A DNA stretch of 64,000 nt from Leptospira koniambonensis (GCF_004769555.1 NZ_RQFY01000004.1:1426001-1490000), one strand, 5' to 3'. Counted from the stretch's first letter, positions 49,583-59,571 are shown. Notes: generated by a model not told the origin, from the letters alone. Numbers and translations: made by a program.

Positions 49583-50170
49583 TTAGGTTTGGGGCTCTTT
49601 CTTTTTCCATGAGAGTGCATCTATCCTTTTTTGGGACCCGGAGTCTGAGATTAGGATATCCAACCTTTTCAGTCTGGTTTCTTCCCTTTTGGGACTGATC
49701 GCCCACCAAATGGCAGTTCGCTGATAAGAGGGAGCTTGGCTAGTAAAGAACTCCCAGGCCTTTTTATTTTTCTGGAATTGTTTTTTATAAGCAGAAGGTA
49801 GTTCTATCTTCTCCTGCTCGAAAGAATATTGCGCGGTCTTCTTCTTTTCAGAATGGAAAGCTTGTAAGCCAGACTCTTGGACCAAACCTTCCTGGATCAA
49901 CTCTTGGATACGTTTTATATTAACCTTACTCCAAATACTTCCTATCTTTCTGGGAGTAAAACGGGCAGAATAACTCTCTTCATCTATATTCTTTCTGATC
50001 CCATCTATCCAACCGAAACATAAGGCTTGGTCTACTGCCTCTCCATATAAAATTCCTTTTTTAGAGGACTTTACCTTATAAAAGCCTAGAAGAAGTTCTG
50101 TTTCTTTTTTATAATTTTTGGAAAGCCAGGAGCGGAATTCCTTTCCGGTCTTAAAGAACTTTGGTATCAT
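49583..50170 (-). CDS. YdeI/OmpD-associated family protein
   Basis: The 195-aa protein has the YdeI-type pattern: 'FRSWLSKNYKKETELLLGFYK', 'GEAVDQALCFGWIDGIRKNID' (in parts at residues ~42-62) and 'SARFTPRKIGSIWSKVNIKRI'. The family also has a C-terminal 'bacteriocin-protection' helical half, here 'LPSAYKKQFQKNKKAWEFF'. Its function is not settled; E. coli YdeI has been linked to envelope-stress and peptide resistance. The gene stands alone. Confidence 0.85.
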   Translation of the reverse strand: MIPKFFKTGKEFRSWLSKNYKKETELLLGFYKVKSSKKGILYGEAVDQALCFGWIDGIRKNIDEESYSARFTPRKIGSIWSKVNIKRIQELIQEGLVQESGLQAFHSEKKKTAQYSFEQEKIELPSAYKKQFQKNKKAWEFFTSQAPSYQRTAIWWAISPKREETRLKRLDILISDSGSQKRIDALSWKKKEPQT

Positions 50171-50238
50171 TAGGAATTTCTACTTGGCAGAAGTTTGAAG
50201 TGTATATAACTTTATGAAAGTTATTTTCGGTAGGTAGC

Positions 50239-51258
50239 ATGAATATAAGAGGTTCCAGGTCTGGTTTTTTTAGTCTTTTGACTACGGTCTTATTATTGCA
50301 GAACTGTCTGACTTCTTCCGCAAATATCCAGGACTATAAGCAACATTTTATAGGAAATGATCCTAGAGATCTTTCTTCTGAGATCCCAAAAGGAAAGGTC
50401 CGAGCAGTATTTTTAGGGACAAGCTCGATTCTGTTGGATGATGGAGAGACTCAGATCCTGACAGATGGATTTTTTTCTAGACCTTCTCTTTTCAAAACTA
50501 TGTTCACCAAAATTTCCTCCGACGAGCAGGAGATTAAATACGTTATGCTTCTTGCAGGCATTAAACGTTTAAAAGGGATCTTCGTATGTCATTCACACTA
50601 CGATCATTCTATGGATTCTCCTTTTATTGCTAGGGAGACTGGAGCTAAATTATACGGTTCTCTTTCTACGATCCAGATAGGAAAAGGGGGAGGATTGCCT
50701 GAAGAACAATTGGCATTATTCCAACCTGGCAAAAAGATACAGATCGGTAAGTTTAAGATCACTGTACTAAATTCAAAACATACTCCTCCATTTAAAATTT
50801 TGGGAAAAACGAATGCTGCAGATCCGAATAGACCGGATTTAACGGAAGCATTGTCTCAACCTGCTAAGGCAGAAGATTATATAGAAGGCGGGACCTATGA
50901 CTTTTTAGTGGAGCATGGAAAAAATTCCATCCTGATCAAAGGTAGCACGAATTATATCGAGAATGCTTGGGATGGTTTGAAGGCAGATGTTTTGTTCTTA
51001 GGGATTGCTATGCTCGGCAAACAAGAAGAAGAATTTAAGTCAAAGTATTACGAAGAAACCGTAACTAAAATTTCTCCTAAGATGGTGATCCCAATACATT
51101 GGGATAATTTTTTCAAACCATTGACTGAGCCGTTGGAACCCAACTTAAGTTTGGGAGACGATGTAAAAACAGGGATGGAATTTATGATACAAAAAACCTC
51201 TCATGATGGGATCCAATTTAAGATCCTAAGAGGATTTGAAAGCATTCTGTTATTTTAA
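50239..51258 (+). CDS. Metallo-beta-lactamase-fold lipoprotein
   Basis: The 339-aa protein has a signal peptide with lipobox ('VLLLQNC'). The MBL fold is marked by 'GTSSILLDDGETQILTDGFF', the metal motif 'FVCHSHYDHSMDSP' (H-x-H-x-D-H) and a late 'VIPIHWDNFF' His. It looks like the UlaG/L-ascorbate-6-phosphate-lactonase-like group, but being a lipoprotein it must act in the envelope; the substrate is unknown. GGTAGG precedes the ATG. It is followed by the questin-oxidase-like gene, whose open frame overlaps its end. Confidence 0.87.
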   Translation: MNIRGSRSGFFSLLTTVLLLQNCLTSSANIQDYKQHFIGNDPRDLSSEIPKGKVRAVFLGTSSILLDDGETQILTDGFFSRPSLFKTMFTKISSDEQEIKYVMLLAGIKRLKGIFVCHSHYDHSMDSPFIARETGAKLYGSLSTIQIGKGGGLPEEQLALFQPGKKIQIGKFKITVLNSKHTPPFKILGKTNAADPNRPDLTEALSQPAKAEDYIEGGTYDFLVEHGKNSILIKGSTNYIENAWDGLKADVLFLGIAMLGKQEEEFKSKYYEETVTKISPKMVIPIHWDNFFKPLTEPLEPNLSLGDDVKTGMEFMIQKTSHDGIQFKILRGFESILLF

Positions 51259-51289
51259 TGTACTGGTTCGTAAGGATCGAGGCGGCTAT

Positions 51290-52339
51290 ATGGAAGAAGA
51301 GGATACAATGGAAAAAGTTTTAGAATATTTGGAACCCTTTGGTCCGGATCTTAAAAACGGACTAAGTAATCATGCTCCTATGGCCTGTGAGGCGCTACTT
51401 ACAATGGGAAAAAGAGAAAGTGTTTTTCCTTGGTTAGAAAGATACGGAAACCAATTTTTAGAAAAAAAGAAACCCAGGAACAAAATTTATAGCGGTGATT
51501 GGAAAGACTTCCTAGGAGTTCCTGATACATATCCTGAATGGGAAAACTTTTTTAATACAGAATTGGAAGAAGGCCCCTGGCAGAAAACTGTCTCCGAGTG
51601 GGCCGTCAAACTTGCTCCAGGAATTTGCGCAGATGCTACTCATGGAGTGATCCGCACTGGGCATGCTGTCAGAAGTTTAACTAGAAAAGAATCGAGACGT
51701 AGGAAGAGAGAACTTGCTTCCGGCTTAGCTGTTTGGGCTTCTACTTATTTGGAATTACCTACTTCTTTCGATTCTTTGTTAGGTCTAGGGCCGGAAGATG
51801 CCATACAAAAAGTGGATTTTGTCCCGGAAGAATCTAAAAACTTTTCGGGCACAATTGTTTCTTCTCTACAAGGACTGGGAGACTATGATAATTTTTCTCC
51901 CGTGATCGGATATCTAAACGTTTCTAATCAACCTGAAGAAATTATTTCGGGTTTGTCGGAAGGATTTTCCAGGGTGGTCCTGAATAATGTAGAAGATAAT
52001 CTTTCTGCGATCGTATTTATACATTCTGTGACTAGCGTTTCCGCTCTCAGGAGTATATTGCCTTTTCTGAATGAATATGAAAAGAAGTCTCTATTAAGAT
52101 ATTCCTGGCAGTCAGGAGCAGCTTTATTTTCTGCATTTGGTAAAAAACTAAGTATCGAACTTCCTGAAAGGTTAGAAAACGAATCCAGAGAAGAAATGAT
52201 AGATAGGGCAATCGAGCATGGAGACGAACATGCGATCAAATTTACAGAAGTATGTTTGAAAGAATTTGAATTCAATCCTTCTCCTGCGTATTATGCGGCC
52301 GCTCGTTTAGCTAGAAAGTTTTTGGAACCGTTATCTTAA
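51290..52339 (+). CDS. Questin-oxidase-like (DUF4243) protein
   Basis: The 349-aa protein begins with 'LSNHAPMACEALLTMGKRESVFPWLERYGNQF' (in parts), and contains 'KLAPGICADATHGVIRTGHAVRSL', both typical of the questin oxidase-like (DUF4243) family. In fungi such proteins oxidise anthraquinones in a Baeyer-Villiger-like step; bacterial members are uncharacterised. The ATG at 51290 is chosen for GAGG upstream; the frame is open to 51236. It is 31 bp after the MBL-lipoprotein stop, likely the same operon. Confidence 0.72.
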   Translation: MEEEDTMEKVLEYLEPFGPDLKNGLSNHAPMACEALLTMGKRESVFPWLERYGNQFLEKKKPRNKIYSGDWKDFLGVPDTYPEWENFFNTELEEGPWQKTVSEWAVKLAPGICADATHGVIRTGHAVRSLTRKESRRRKRELASGLAVWASTYLELPTSFDSLLGLGPEDAIQKVDFVPEESKNFSGTIVSSLQGLGDYDNFSPVIGYLNVSNQPEEIISGLSEGFSRVVLNNVEDNLSAIVFIHSVTSVSALRSILPFLNEYEKKSLLRYSWQSGAALFSAFGKKLSIELPERLENESREEMIDRAIEHGDEHAIKFTEVCLKEFEFNPSPAYYAAARLARKFLEPLS

Positions 52340-52376
52340 TAAATGTAAATAGTAGGAAATACAAAAGGAGATTACG

Positions 52377-52808
52377 ATGAGTATTATAGGATTGGCTCCG
52401 GTCACAACGACTCGAGCGCAAAATATATTTCGATTTATCTTGGGCGCTTTTCTATTCACGGCAGGAATCGGTCATTTGACTTGGCAGAGGACAGAGTTCT
52501 TAGCTCAGGTCCCGAATTGGTTGCCAATGGATGGAGACTTAGTGGTTGTTCTTTCCGGGATCGTGGAAATTGTTCTCGGTCTTTCTTTAATTTTCTTATA
52601 TAAGTTCAAAGCGGAAGTGGGCTGGATCGTTGCTTTATTCTTCGTTTTGATATTTCCAGGAAATATTTCCCAATATGTGAACGGGATCAATGCATTTCAC
52701 CTGAACTCAGATATGTCTAGAGGGATTCGCTTACTTTTCCAACCGATCCTGATTGCTTGGGCTTTGTGGTCTACGGGTGCGTGGACGGCATGGAAAAACC
52801 GTTCTTAA
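52377..52808 (+). CDS. DoxX-family membrane protein
   Basis: The 143-aa protein has four spans and the DoxX pattern 'FRFILGAFLFTAGIGHLTW' plus 'LVVVLSGIVEIVLGLSLIF'. A strong AAAGGAG precedes the ATG. It is a different subgroup from the DoxX-like protein at 12596. Its function is unknown. It may end the MBL/questin-oxidase operon, being 37 bp after it. Confidence 0.85.
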   Translation: MSIIGLAPVTTTRAQNIFRFILGAFLFTAGIGHLTWQRTEFLAQVPNWLPMDGDLVVVLSGIVEIVLGLSLIFLYKFKAEVGWIVALFFVLIFPGNISQYVNGINAFHLNSDMSRGIRLLFQPILIAWALWSTGAWTAWKNRS

Positions 52809-52835
52809 CAGAAATCAGGAACGGGATCGTTTTTT
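52799..52835 (+). terminator. Possible terminator at the end of the DoxX gene
   Basis: CCGTTC (52799-52804) pairs with GAACGG (52819-52824), with six T bases at 52830-52835. It overlaps the DoxX stop codon. The 14-base loop and the 5-base gap before the T-run make it weaker than the ones at 8775 and 30042. Confidence 0.45.
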
Positions 52836-52838
52836 ATC

Positions 52839-53438
52839 TTAATAACGCATCGTTCTGAAAGTCAGATTGATCCTCGGTTGTTTAATTGATTTTGTTTTAG
52901 GAAGACTATGCAACCAAGATTCTTGGGCTCCTTGCATGACCAATAAACTTCCGTGTTCTAATATTAAAGAAATCTGTTCTTTTGTGGATTTATGTTTGAA
53001 GCAAAATTTTCTTTCTGCTCCAAATGATAAAGAAGCAATAGTGGAATTTTTCCCTAATGATTTTTCATCATCGCTATGCCAGGCCATTCCTTCTTCTCCA
53101 TTATTATATAAATTGAGTAAGCAGGAATTAAATTTGGTTCCGGTGATTTCTTCTGTTAGAATTTTGAGTTCAGAAAGTTCTTTTGTCCAAGGTAGCGCTC
53201 TTTTGGTAGTGTTTGAATAAGTATATTCATAATCTGAATCTCCAAACCAGGCTACTTTTCTTCTGGTGATTATATGTTTCCCGTAAATAATCGCCTCGTC
53301 GTTCTTCCAAGGGATATCTTGGAGTAAAATTTTGAGAAGACTATCTGAAAGATCCCGAGCGACGATCATTCCGTAATAAGTAACAGTACCGTCATAGGGA
53401 AGTAAGTTTCTCAGTCTTTCTGATTCAAACAGTTCCAT
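52839..53438 (-). CDS. alkB: AlkB-like 2OG-Fe(II) DNA-repair dioxygenase
   Basis: The 199-aa protein is an ALKBH2/3-type AlkB homologue: 'FNSCLLNLYNNGEEGMAWHSDDE' (in parts) has His-x-Asp for iron, and 'SWLHSLPKTK...PRINLTFR' gives the distal His and the 2-oxoglutarate Arg. It removes methyl groups from 1-methyladenine and 3-methylcytosine by oxidation. It is the last gene of a four-gene operon whose other members are Ada-related, and its start overlaps the preceding gene by 14 bases. Confidence 0.93.
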   Translation of the reverse strand: MELFESERLRNLLPYDGTVTYYGMIVARDLSDSLLKILLQDIPWKNDEAIIYGKHIITRRKVAWFGDSDYEYTYSNTTKRALPWTKELSELKILTEEITGTKFNSCLLNLYNNGEEGMAWHSDDEKSLGKNSTIASLSFGAERKFCFKHKSTKEQISLILEHGSLLVMQGAQESWLHSLPKTKSIKQPRINLTFRTMRY

Positions 53439-53670
53439 GTTTCCAAACTTTATATTTTTCTTTTAAACAATGTCCACAAGGTCGAAATCCTAAATTAATC
53501 GCTTCTTTTTCAGAAGAAAAGAAGATACGATTTTGTTTATTCATTCTTTTGCCTGAATTACAAAAAAGAGTTCCGTAAATTTTTAGTTTTAAATTACCGG
53601 CTAAGGCTAAATTCTTTTTTCGGATCAAAGATCTTATTTCTTGTGGTTGAAATTCAGAATGGAGAAACAT
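53425..53670 (-). CDS. Stand-alone Ada-type metal-binding domain protein
   Basis: The 81-aa protein matches the Ada N-terminal zinc domain: 'IYGTLFCNSGKRM' (Cys37, at the methyl-accepting Cys38 position of E. coli Ada) and 'GFRPCGHCLKEKY' (Cys65, Cys68). The fourth zinc Cys (Ada Cys42) is replaced by Lys41, so metal binding or methyl transfer may be altered. Its start (ATG, or TTG three bases earlier) overlaps the preceding stop as TGATG. Its partner seems to be the AraC-transferase protein three genes upstream, as if Ada were split. Confidence 0.8.
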   Translation of the reverse strand: MFLHSEFQPQEIRSLIRKKNLALAGNLKLKIYGTLFCNSGKRMNKQNRIFFSSEKEAINLGFRPCGHCLKEKYKVWKHGTV

Positions 53671-54374
53671 CAAGAAACCGCATAATGAAAGATTATACCT
53701 AGAGTATGTCGATTACCGCTATGAATTTCACTGACTCCATGTTTTACCTGGGATCTATAATATCCTTTTGCACCTTTTATAGGAAAGAAATCAGTAGTGA
53801 ATAGGATCATATCCCCTCTTTCGGGACGGAAGACGATAGGTTTAGATTGGGCTCTCGGCCTGGATTGAGTTAATACGAATTCTCCTCCTTCATAATCCTT
53901 ACCTGGTTCGTTTAGGAAGAATGCTAATTGGATCGGAAAATAAACATCTCCGTATAGATCTTGGTGAAGAGTATTAAATCCTCCTTTCCCATATTTGAGT
54001 AAAAGACTTGTAGGTTGGGTTTGTCCCTTCTCTTTGCATAAATTCTGGAAAGTTATTAGATCTACAGGAAAACGTTTATCTATCTTCAAATTTTCCATCC
54101 ATTGGTTTGCTAATGGAGAAAGTTTAGGATAGATCTCTTTTTTGATTTTTGCAATTTGTGGGGGCTCCGGATTTTTGAAATATTTATATTCTCCGGAACC
54201 GAAACGATATTTTTCCATGACTACAGTTTTGCGAAACAGATCGGATTGATCGTATAAAGAGATCCATTTCGAGCAATATTCCTCATCCAAAATATTCTTT
54301 TGTAGGACAGCCCCAGTAGAATTCAAATTTTCTAATAGACTGTCCCAATTTAAATTTGAAAAATCAGGATTCAC
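53670..54374 (-). CDS. 2OG-Fe(II) oxygenase of the Ada operon
   Basis: The 234-aa protein has 'NTLHQDLYGDVYFPIQLAFFLN' (in parts) with His-x-Asp for Fe(II), 'GGEFVLTQSRPRAQSKP', and 'VKHGVSEIHSGNRHTLGIIFH' with the distal His and the 2OG Arg. It is not an AlkB but a prolyl-hydroxylase-type double-stranded beta-helix enzyme that co-occurs with ada in other bacteria. Its substrate is unknown to me. It starts at GTG overlapping the upstream stop by four bases. A role in alkylation damage is inferred from its neighbours. Confidence 0.85.
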   Translation of the reverse strand: MNPDFSNLNWDSLLENLNSTGAVLQKNILDEEYCSKWISLYDQSDLFRKTVVMEKYRFGSGEYKYFKNPEPPQIAKIKKEIYPKLSPLANQWMENLKIDKRFPVDLITFQNLCKEKGQTQPTSLLLKYGKGGFNTLHQDLYGDVYFPIQLAFFLNEPGKDYEGGEFVLTQSRPRAQSKPIVFRPERGDMILFTTDFFPIKGAKGYYRSQVKHGVSEIHSGNRHTLGIIFHYAVS

Positions 54375-55231
54375 AGATCATTCCTATTGACCAGATCCGT
54401 TTTGGCAGCTTCCCAACCGATCATTGCAACCTTACGAGAATCTCCCCAATGGTATTCGCCAAACTCTCCAGAAGAACGGATCACTCTATGACAAGGAATT
54501 AGAAAAGCCACTGGATTATTTCCGATCGCAGTTCCTATTGCTCTTGTTGCCTTAGGATTCCCCATTTGTTCTCCGATCTGTCCGTATGTGGAAAGTTTTC
54601 CCATAGGGACTTTCAAAAGTGTTTCCCATACCTTGAGTTGGAAGTCTGTACCTTTGAGATGTAATTTTATTTTACCTAACTGGCTCCAGTCATGAGTGAA
54701 TATGAACAAAGCATTTTGTTGGATCATATCTACCGTTTGGTTATAAGCCGCGTTCGGAAAGATTGACTTTAACTCTTGGAATACCTTCTTCTCATTTTCA
54801 AAAAATGAAATATAACAAATTCCTTTTGGAGTAGAGGCCACAAGTAATTTGCCAAAAGGACTCTCCGCATAACTATAGTTAATTGAAAGATCCTTTCCTC
54901 CATTTTTGTATTCTCCTGGGGTCATTCCTTCTATGTTCACAAACAGATCGTGTAATCTACCTGTTCCAGAAAGTCCTGAGTCCAAGGCTGTGTCTAATAA
55001 AGAGGAGCCATTCTCTTTTAATAAACTTTTTGCATATTCCAAAGTAGTGTATTGCAAAAACTTTTTTGGGCTTACTCCTGCCCAGTCGGTGAACATTCTT
55101 TGGAAATGATGAGGGCTAAGTTTTAATTTACCTGCCACATCTTCCAAGCTTGGTTGAGTTTTGAAATTTTTACGAAGATAGAAGATCGCGTCTGCAATCC
55201 TATCAAAGTCTGTGTTTTGTTGTCCTTTCAT
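54371..55231 (-). CDS. ada: AraC-type regulator fused to O6-methylguanine-DNA methyltransferase (Ada without metal domain)
   Basis: The 286-aa protein has an AraC DNA-binding domain at residues ~10-110 ('LEDVAGKLKLSPHHFQRMF', 'DTALDSGLSGTGRLHDLFV'), then the methyltransferase with 'FLIPCHRVIRSSGEFGEY' (acceptor Cys247). The N-terminal Cys4 zinc domain of E. coli Ada is missing. It is encoded instead as a small separate protein in this operon. It probably repairs O6-methylguanine and controls the operon. It is the first gene, coupled to the next. Confidence 0.93.
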   Translation of the reverse strand: MKGQQNTDFDRIADAIFYLRKNFKTQPSLEDVAGKLKLSPHHFQRMFTDWAGVSPKKFLQYTTLEYAKSLLKENGSSLLDTALDSGLSGTGRLHDLFVNIEGMTPGEYKNGGKDLSINYSYAESPFGKLLVASTPKGICYISFFENEKKVFQELKSIFPNAAYNQTVDMIQQNALFIFTHDWSQLGKIKLHLKGTDFQLKVWETLLKVPMGKLSTYGQIGEQMGNPKATRAIGTAIGNNPVAFLIPCHRVIRSSGEFGEYHWGDSRKVAMIGWEAAKTDLVNRNDL

Positions 55232-55313
55232 GGTTTTGAAGTATAGATAAGAAAGAGATAACTCGAAACCCGATACTTGCTATTTTTAGAGTAAAAAAGT
55301 TTCAATCCGGATC

Positions 55314-57101
55314 TTAAGGGCATAAAAACAAAGGTATGTCCATTTTTCTGGAGATCCTGAATGCGGAATTCATCAGCCCTACATGACTGTAGGCTTGGGG
55401 AAAGTTTCCCCATTGTGACCCGTTTGCCGGATCCACGTCTTCCGAAAAAAGTCCCAGATGATTGGTATATGTCAGAAGATTTAGAAAATACTTTTTAGCT
55501 TCTTCCAGTCTTCCCACACAGGCTAATGCGTCCACATACCAGAAGGCGCAAACAAGAAAGGCTGTTTTAGGAGCTCCGAAGTCGTCATTATGCTTATAAC
55601 GAAAAAATAATCCTTCTTTTGTTTTTAATTCCGATTCGAGTACGGTTAAATGCCTTTTTGCTTTTTCGGGCTCTTCTTTCAGATAGCCCAGGCTGATCAA
55701 TTGTAATAGGCTGGCATCCAAATGTTCAGTACCTTCCGCTTGCGTATATACCCCTCTTTTTTTATCGTAACAAGCTTCTATATTTAGAGCAGATCTTTCC
55801 TTTAAGGAAGCTGCCAAGTCACAAATCTCTCGATCGTTTAATTTTTGTCCGATCTTTTCCGCAGCCGCACTTCCTGCCCAATGGAATAAAAAAGTATAAC
55901 AATGTTTCTGTTGAAGGTTCCTGAATTCCCATAAACCCGCGTCAGGTTCGTTCATAGTTCTTTCGATATGTTTAAGAAGATTTAATATGGATTGTCCGGA
56001 AGAGGATTTACTTTTTTTATGGAACCTTGTATCCAGATAAAGAGGCATGATCGAAAGTAAAATTTGTCCATAAACGTCGTTTTGGATATGGGTGAATGCC
56101 TGATTGCCTATACGAACCGGTTTATTTCCCAGATACCCGTCCAGATCTAAGATCTTCTCCTCCAAGATTTCTTCTCCCAAAATGGAAAATAATGGCTGTA
56201 TCCTTTCTCTTTTAGTGGAGGCGATATTCTCCAAGAAATGAGAGTAATGTTCCATTTCCTCGAAATGCCCAATTCCATTCAAAGCACTGAGTGTATAATA
56301 AGCATCCCTGATCCAACAATATCTATAGTCCCAGTTTCTACCGCTGGATGGAGATTCTGGAAGACTTGTAGTTCCCGCGGCGATGATCGCTCCCGTATCC
56401 TGGAACTGGTGGAGTTTGAGAGCTAAAGCGGAACGAACCACTGCCTCCTGTTGGAATTCTCCTATGGAGCAATGTTTTACCCAATTTCTCCAATATTCTC
56501 TGGTTCGATCCAATAAGTCTTGGATCTTTCTTTCAGATGGATTTTCGAGATGGTCTCCGTAACTTAGCACTAGGTATTTTGTTTCGTTTAAAACAAAGGA
56601 CGTATTTTGAAGAATATAATGAAGAGAAATATTCGTAGTTAGGCGAAGGTCCGATCCCATACCGGAAAATACGATATGATTGCTTGCAAGACTTGCCTTA
56701 GGCAGAAAACTTCCGTAAGAATCTCTAGGGTCGCAAACTATATTGATTTTCGGTGAATTTTCAATCGGCTCGATTTTACGAACTAATATTAAAGGTTTAT
56801 AATGTGTTTCTCCTTCGAAAAATCTCGGAGCGAAATCCGTTACTAAAAAAGTTCCGTCATTACAGGCCACTTTAGTCCGAATGATATTCGTATTTTCCTC
56901 GTATTTTTGTTCGAATTTAGCGTTTTGATCCTCCGGAACGATGCGAAAGGAGCCTCCTTTATCCCGATCTAAAAGTGATCCGAAAATAAAGGAAGAATCG
57001 AACTTTGGCCAGCATAACCATTCTACTTCAGTATTCTTAGAGATATAAGCTAAGAAGGAACAATTTCCGATAATCCCCGAGGAATAAGTATGTTTATCCA
57101 A
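55314..57101 (-). CDS. Glycoside hydrolase family 15 protein
   Basis: The 595-aa protein has an N-terminal beta-sandwich (residues ~1-200, 'IIGNCSFLAYISKNTEVEWLCWPKFDSSFIFGSLLD' in parts) and an (alpha/alpha)6 barrel with 'RNWDYRYCWIRDAYYTLSAL'. GH15 enzymes include glucoamylase and acid trehalase. Its direct coupling to OtsAB (eight-base overlap) suggests a trehalase-like role in turning over the trehalose made by OtsAB, but the activity is not proved by sequence. Confidence 0.9.
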   Translation of the reverse strand: MDKHTYSSGIIGNCSFLAYISKNTEVEWLCWPKFDSSFIFGSLLDRDKGGSFRIVPEDQNAKFEQKYEENTNIIRTKVACNDGTFLVTDFAPRFFEGETHYKPLILVRKIEPIENSPKINIVCDPRDSYGSFLPKASLASNHIVFSGMGSDLRLTTNISLHYILQNTSFVLNETKYLVLSYGDHLENPSERKIQDLLDRTREYWRNWVKHCSIGEFQQEAVVRSALALKLHQFQDTGAIIAAGTTSLPESPSSGRNWDYRYCWIRDAYYTLSALNGIGHFEEMEHYSHFLENIASTKRERIQPLFSILGEEILEEKILDLDGYLGNKPVRIGNQAFTHIQNDVYGQILLSIMPLYLDTRFHKKSKSSSGQSILNLLKHIERTMNEPDAGLWEFRNLQQKHCYTFLFHWAGSAAAEKIGQKLNDREICDLAASLKERSALNIEACYDKKRGVYTQAEGTEHLDASLLQLISLGYLKEEPEKAKRHLTVLESELKTKEGLFFRYKHNDDFGAPKTAFLVCAFWYVDALACVGRLEEAKKYFLNLLTYTNHLGLFSEDVDPANGSQWGNFPQAYSHVGLMNSAFRISRKMDIPLFLCP

Positions 57102-59322
57102 AATTTTCGTCTCCCGGAATAGGTTTAAGTAATGATTCGATTAAGTCTAATACCTGCTCCGAGGACCTGAGATAGTAACGCGCTTCCGTAGGACTAATCC
57201 CGACCTTTATAGAATACGCGTATTTGGGGAGTTCGCGGAACATGTCCTCGTCCGTCCAATCGTCTCCAACTGTTAGGATAAAATCTGCGGAAATTTCCGC
57301 AGCGATCTGTTTAGAAGAAATTCCTTTATTAACTCCGGAACATTTTACCTCGATCACCTTATTTCCCTTTAGGACTTGTACATCTAAATTTCCGGTATAA
57401 TTGACCAGATCATTCAGAAGCTCCCTAGTCATGGAATCTGCAGCATCGTTTTCTGCTCCACGATAATGCCAAGCTAGTGAGAATTCTTTCTCTTCGATAA
57501 ATGTTCCGGGAAGGCGTCTACAGTATTCTTCCAATATTGGATAAAGATCCGATTTCCAGGCGGCTGAAAGTTCTCTGAATAATTTCCAATCCCCGTTTGC
57601 TTTGTACCATACACCATGTTCTGCGATAAAGCATAAGCCAAGGCCGGAAAGAGTTTTATCCAGCCAATGCCTATCTCTTCCGCTAACGATGTAGACCGTA
57701 TTTCTCTGATCTGAGGTAAGTCGAAGCAATAAATGTCTAAGTCTGAATTCCGGGATCGCTTCTGATGGGCTATTCGCAAAAGGAACTAATGTGCCATCAT
57801 AGTCTAAGAACAGGACCCTTTTGAATGAATTCTTGAATCTAGTTATGATCTCACCTTGGATCCTGCCTTCGATTATTTTTGCGGAAAGATCTTTGGTATT
57901 CTTCTTCGTTTCTTCTAAGCGGGTTAGAAAATCTGAGGCCCATTTTATCACGTCATATTTACGGATACGTTCTACCATTGGAAGGTTCCGTGCTATTTGT
58001 TCTTCCAAAGAACTTGTGAGTGCTTCCTGGATTGCGTCGCTTACATCTTGAGGATTATTCGGATTGATTAAGATTGCTTCTCCTAATTCTTTTGCTGCCC
58101 CAGTCATTTCGGATAAAACTAGTACGCCGGAAAGATCTGGTCTGGAAGCTAGAAATTCCTTTGCGACCAAATTCATTCCGTCTCGAAGAGGTGTGACTAA
58201 CGCCACATCCGAAATACCGTAAAATGCGACCAACTCTTCAAAAGAAAAATACTTATAACGATAAATGATCGGAGACCATTCCATAGTGGCGTAAAGACCG
58301 TTGATCATCCCCACCATTCTCTCGATCGATTCTCTCATTTTACCGTATTCTTCCACCTCAGAGCGAGAAGGAACGATGATCATTAAGAGGACTACTTTTT
58401 CTTTCCACTCTGGATGTTCTTCCAAAAATAATTGGAATGCTTCTAGTCGTTTTGCTATCCCTTTGGAGTAATCCAATCTATCCACAGTCAGCAAGAGTCT
58501 TTTATTTTTGGTTCCTCTTTCTAATTCTTGTCTTAGGATTTCACAGGAATCTGTAAGCGAGAATTGCCTGAACTTTTCGAAATCAATCCCCATCGGAAAA
58601 GTTTCCACTTTAATGAATCTATCTCCGTGGTTAATCAGTCCGAAATGATTATCTAATCCTAATATTCTGAGAACGGATCTTAAAAAATACTGTGTGTAAT
58701 CGTGCGTATGGAATCCGACCAGGTCACTGCCTAAAATTCCCAAAAGAATTTCCTTTCTCCAGGACATCGGTAATAGTCTATAAACTTCGAAATGAGGAAA
58801 AGGGATATGTAGAAAAAAACCGATCTTAATATCCGGAATCATCGCTCTCAGCAAGGAAGGCAAAAGAAAGAGATGATAATCGTGTATCCAAACAGTATCT
58901 CCTGGTTCGTAGATCTGAATTACTCTTTCGGCGAATCTTTGATTGATCTCTTTGTATGATTTCCATTCTTCCTGGGAATAAGTCGTATAACTCGGAAAGT
59001 AATGGAATAAAGGCCAGATAGTGCGATTACAAAAACCTGAATAGAACTGTTTGATCTCTGGTTCGGAAAGATAAATTGGAAAATATCCAAATCCATCTTC
59101 GAGAGTTTTGTTTACCTCATCTATCCTCGCTTCGGCAACAATACTACCCGGCCAACCGACCCAAACAAATTTATTATCCGGACCAAGTTTGTCTAAAAAA
59201 GAAGAGACACCTGTTGCGAGACCTCCTGCACTTTTTCGATAAGAGTATTTACCTTTACGGAGTGTAAGATTTACGGGGAGTCGATTTGATACGATGATTA
59301 GTTTGTTCTTTTGAAGTTTCAT
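57094..59322 (-). CDS. Fused trehalose-6-phosphate synthase / phosphatase (OtsA-OtsB)
   Basis: The 742-aa protein joins a GT20 synthase (residues ~1-480, '[11 protein letters not shown]', '[13 protein letters not shown]', 'DRLDYSKGI') to a HAD-type phosphatase (residues ~500-740, '[13 protein letters not shown]', '[13 protein letters not shown]', '[15 protein letters not shown]'). It makes trehalose from UDP-glucose and glucose-6-phosphate in one chain, useful as an osmoprotectant. It is followed by GH15 in the same operon. Its 5' side faces the TetR gene 313 bp away. Confidence 0.95.
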   Translation of the reverse strand: MKLQKNKLIIVSNRLPVNLTLRKGKYSYRKSAGGLATGVSSFLDKLGPDNKFVWVGWPGSIVAEARIDEVNKTLEDGFGYFPIYLSEPEIKQFYSGFCNRTIWPLFHYFPSYTTYSQEEWKSYKEINQRFAERVIQIYEPGDTVWIHDYHLFLLPSLLRAMIPDIKIGFFLHIPFPHFEVYRLLPMSWRKEILLGILGSDLVGFHTHDYTQYFLRSVLRILGLDNHFGLINHGDRFIKVETFPMGIDFEKFRQFSLTDSCEILRQELERGTKNKRLLLTVDRLDYSKGIAKRLEAFQLFLEEHPEWKEKVVLLMIIVPSRSEVEEYGKMRESIERMVGMINGLYATMEWSPIIYRYKYFSFEELVAFYGISDVALVTPLRDGMNLVAKEFLASRPDLSGVLVLSEMTGAAKELGEAILINPNNPQDVSDAIQEALTSSLEEQIARNLPMVERIRKYDVIKWASDFLTRLEETKKNTKDLSAKIIEGRIQGEIITRFKNSFKRVLFLDYDGTLVPFANSPSEAIPEFRLRHLLLRLTSDQRNTVYIVSGRDRHWLDKTLSGLGLCFIAEHGVWYKANGDWKLFRELSAAWKSDLYPILEEYCRRLPGTFIEEKEFSLAWHYRGAENDAADSMTRELLNDLVNYTGNLDVQVLKGNKVIEVKCSGVNKGISSKQIAAEISADFILTVGDDWTDEDMFRELPKYAYSIKVGISPTEARYYLRSSEQVLDLIESLLKPIPGDENFG

Positions 59323-59571
59323 AGCTTCATTTGGAACTGATTCCCTCCTTGAAGAGCTATGAAGAACAAATTAATATTTCATAATATACTCAAGGTCCGT
59401 TTATTCGATTCAGGAATTACGATACAGAATATGGATTTGTCTGGAGCTTAACAGTACTTTTTTAAAAGTGATCCGAAAATGGAACTAATCATTTGTCTAC
59501 ATGAAAAGTACGAATTACTTTCCGAGATTCATTGAGAGAGACGGAATTGCGGGAAAAATCGCACAAATGAC

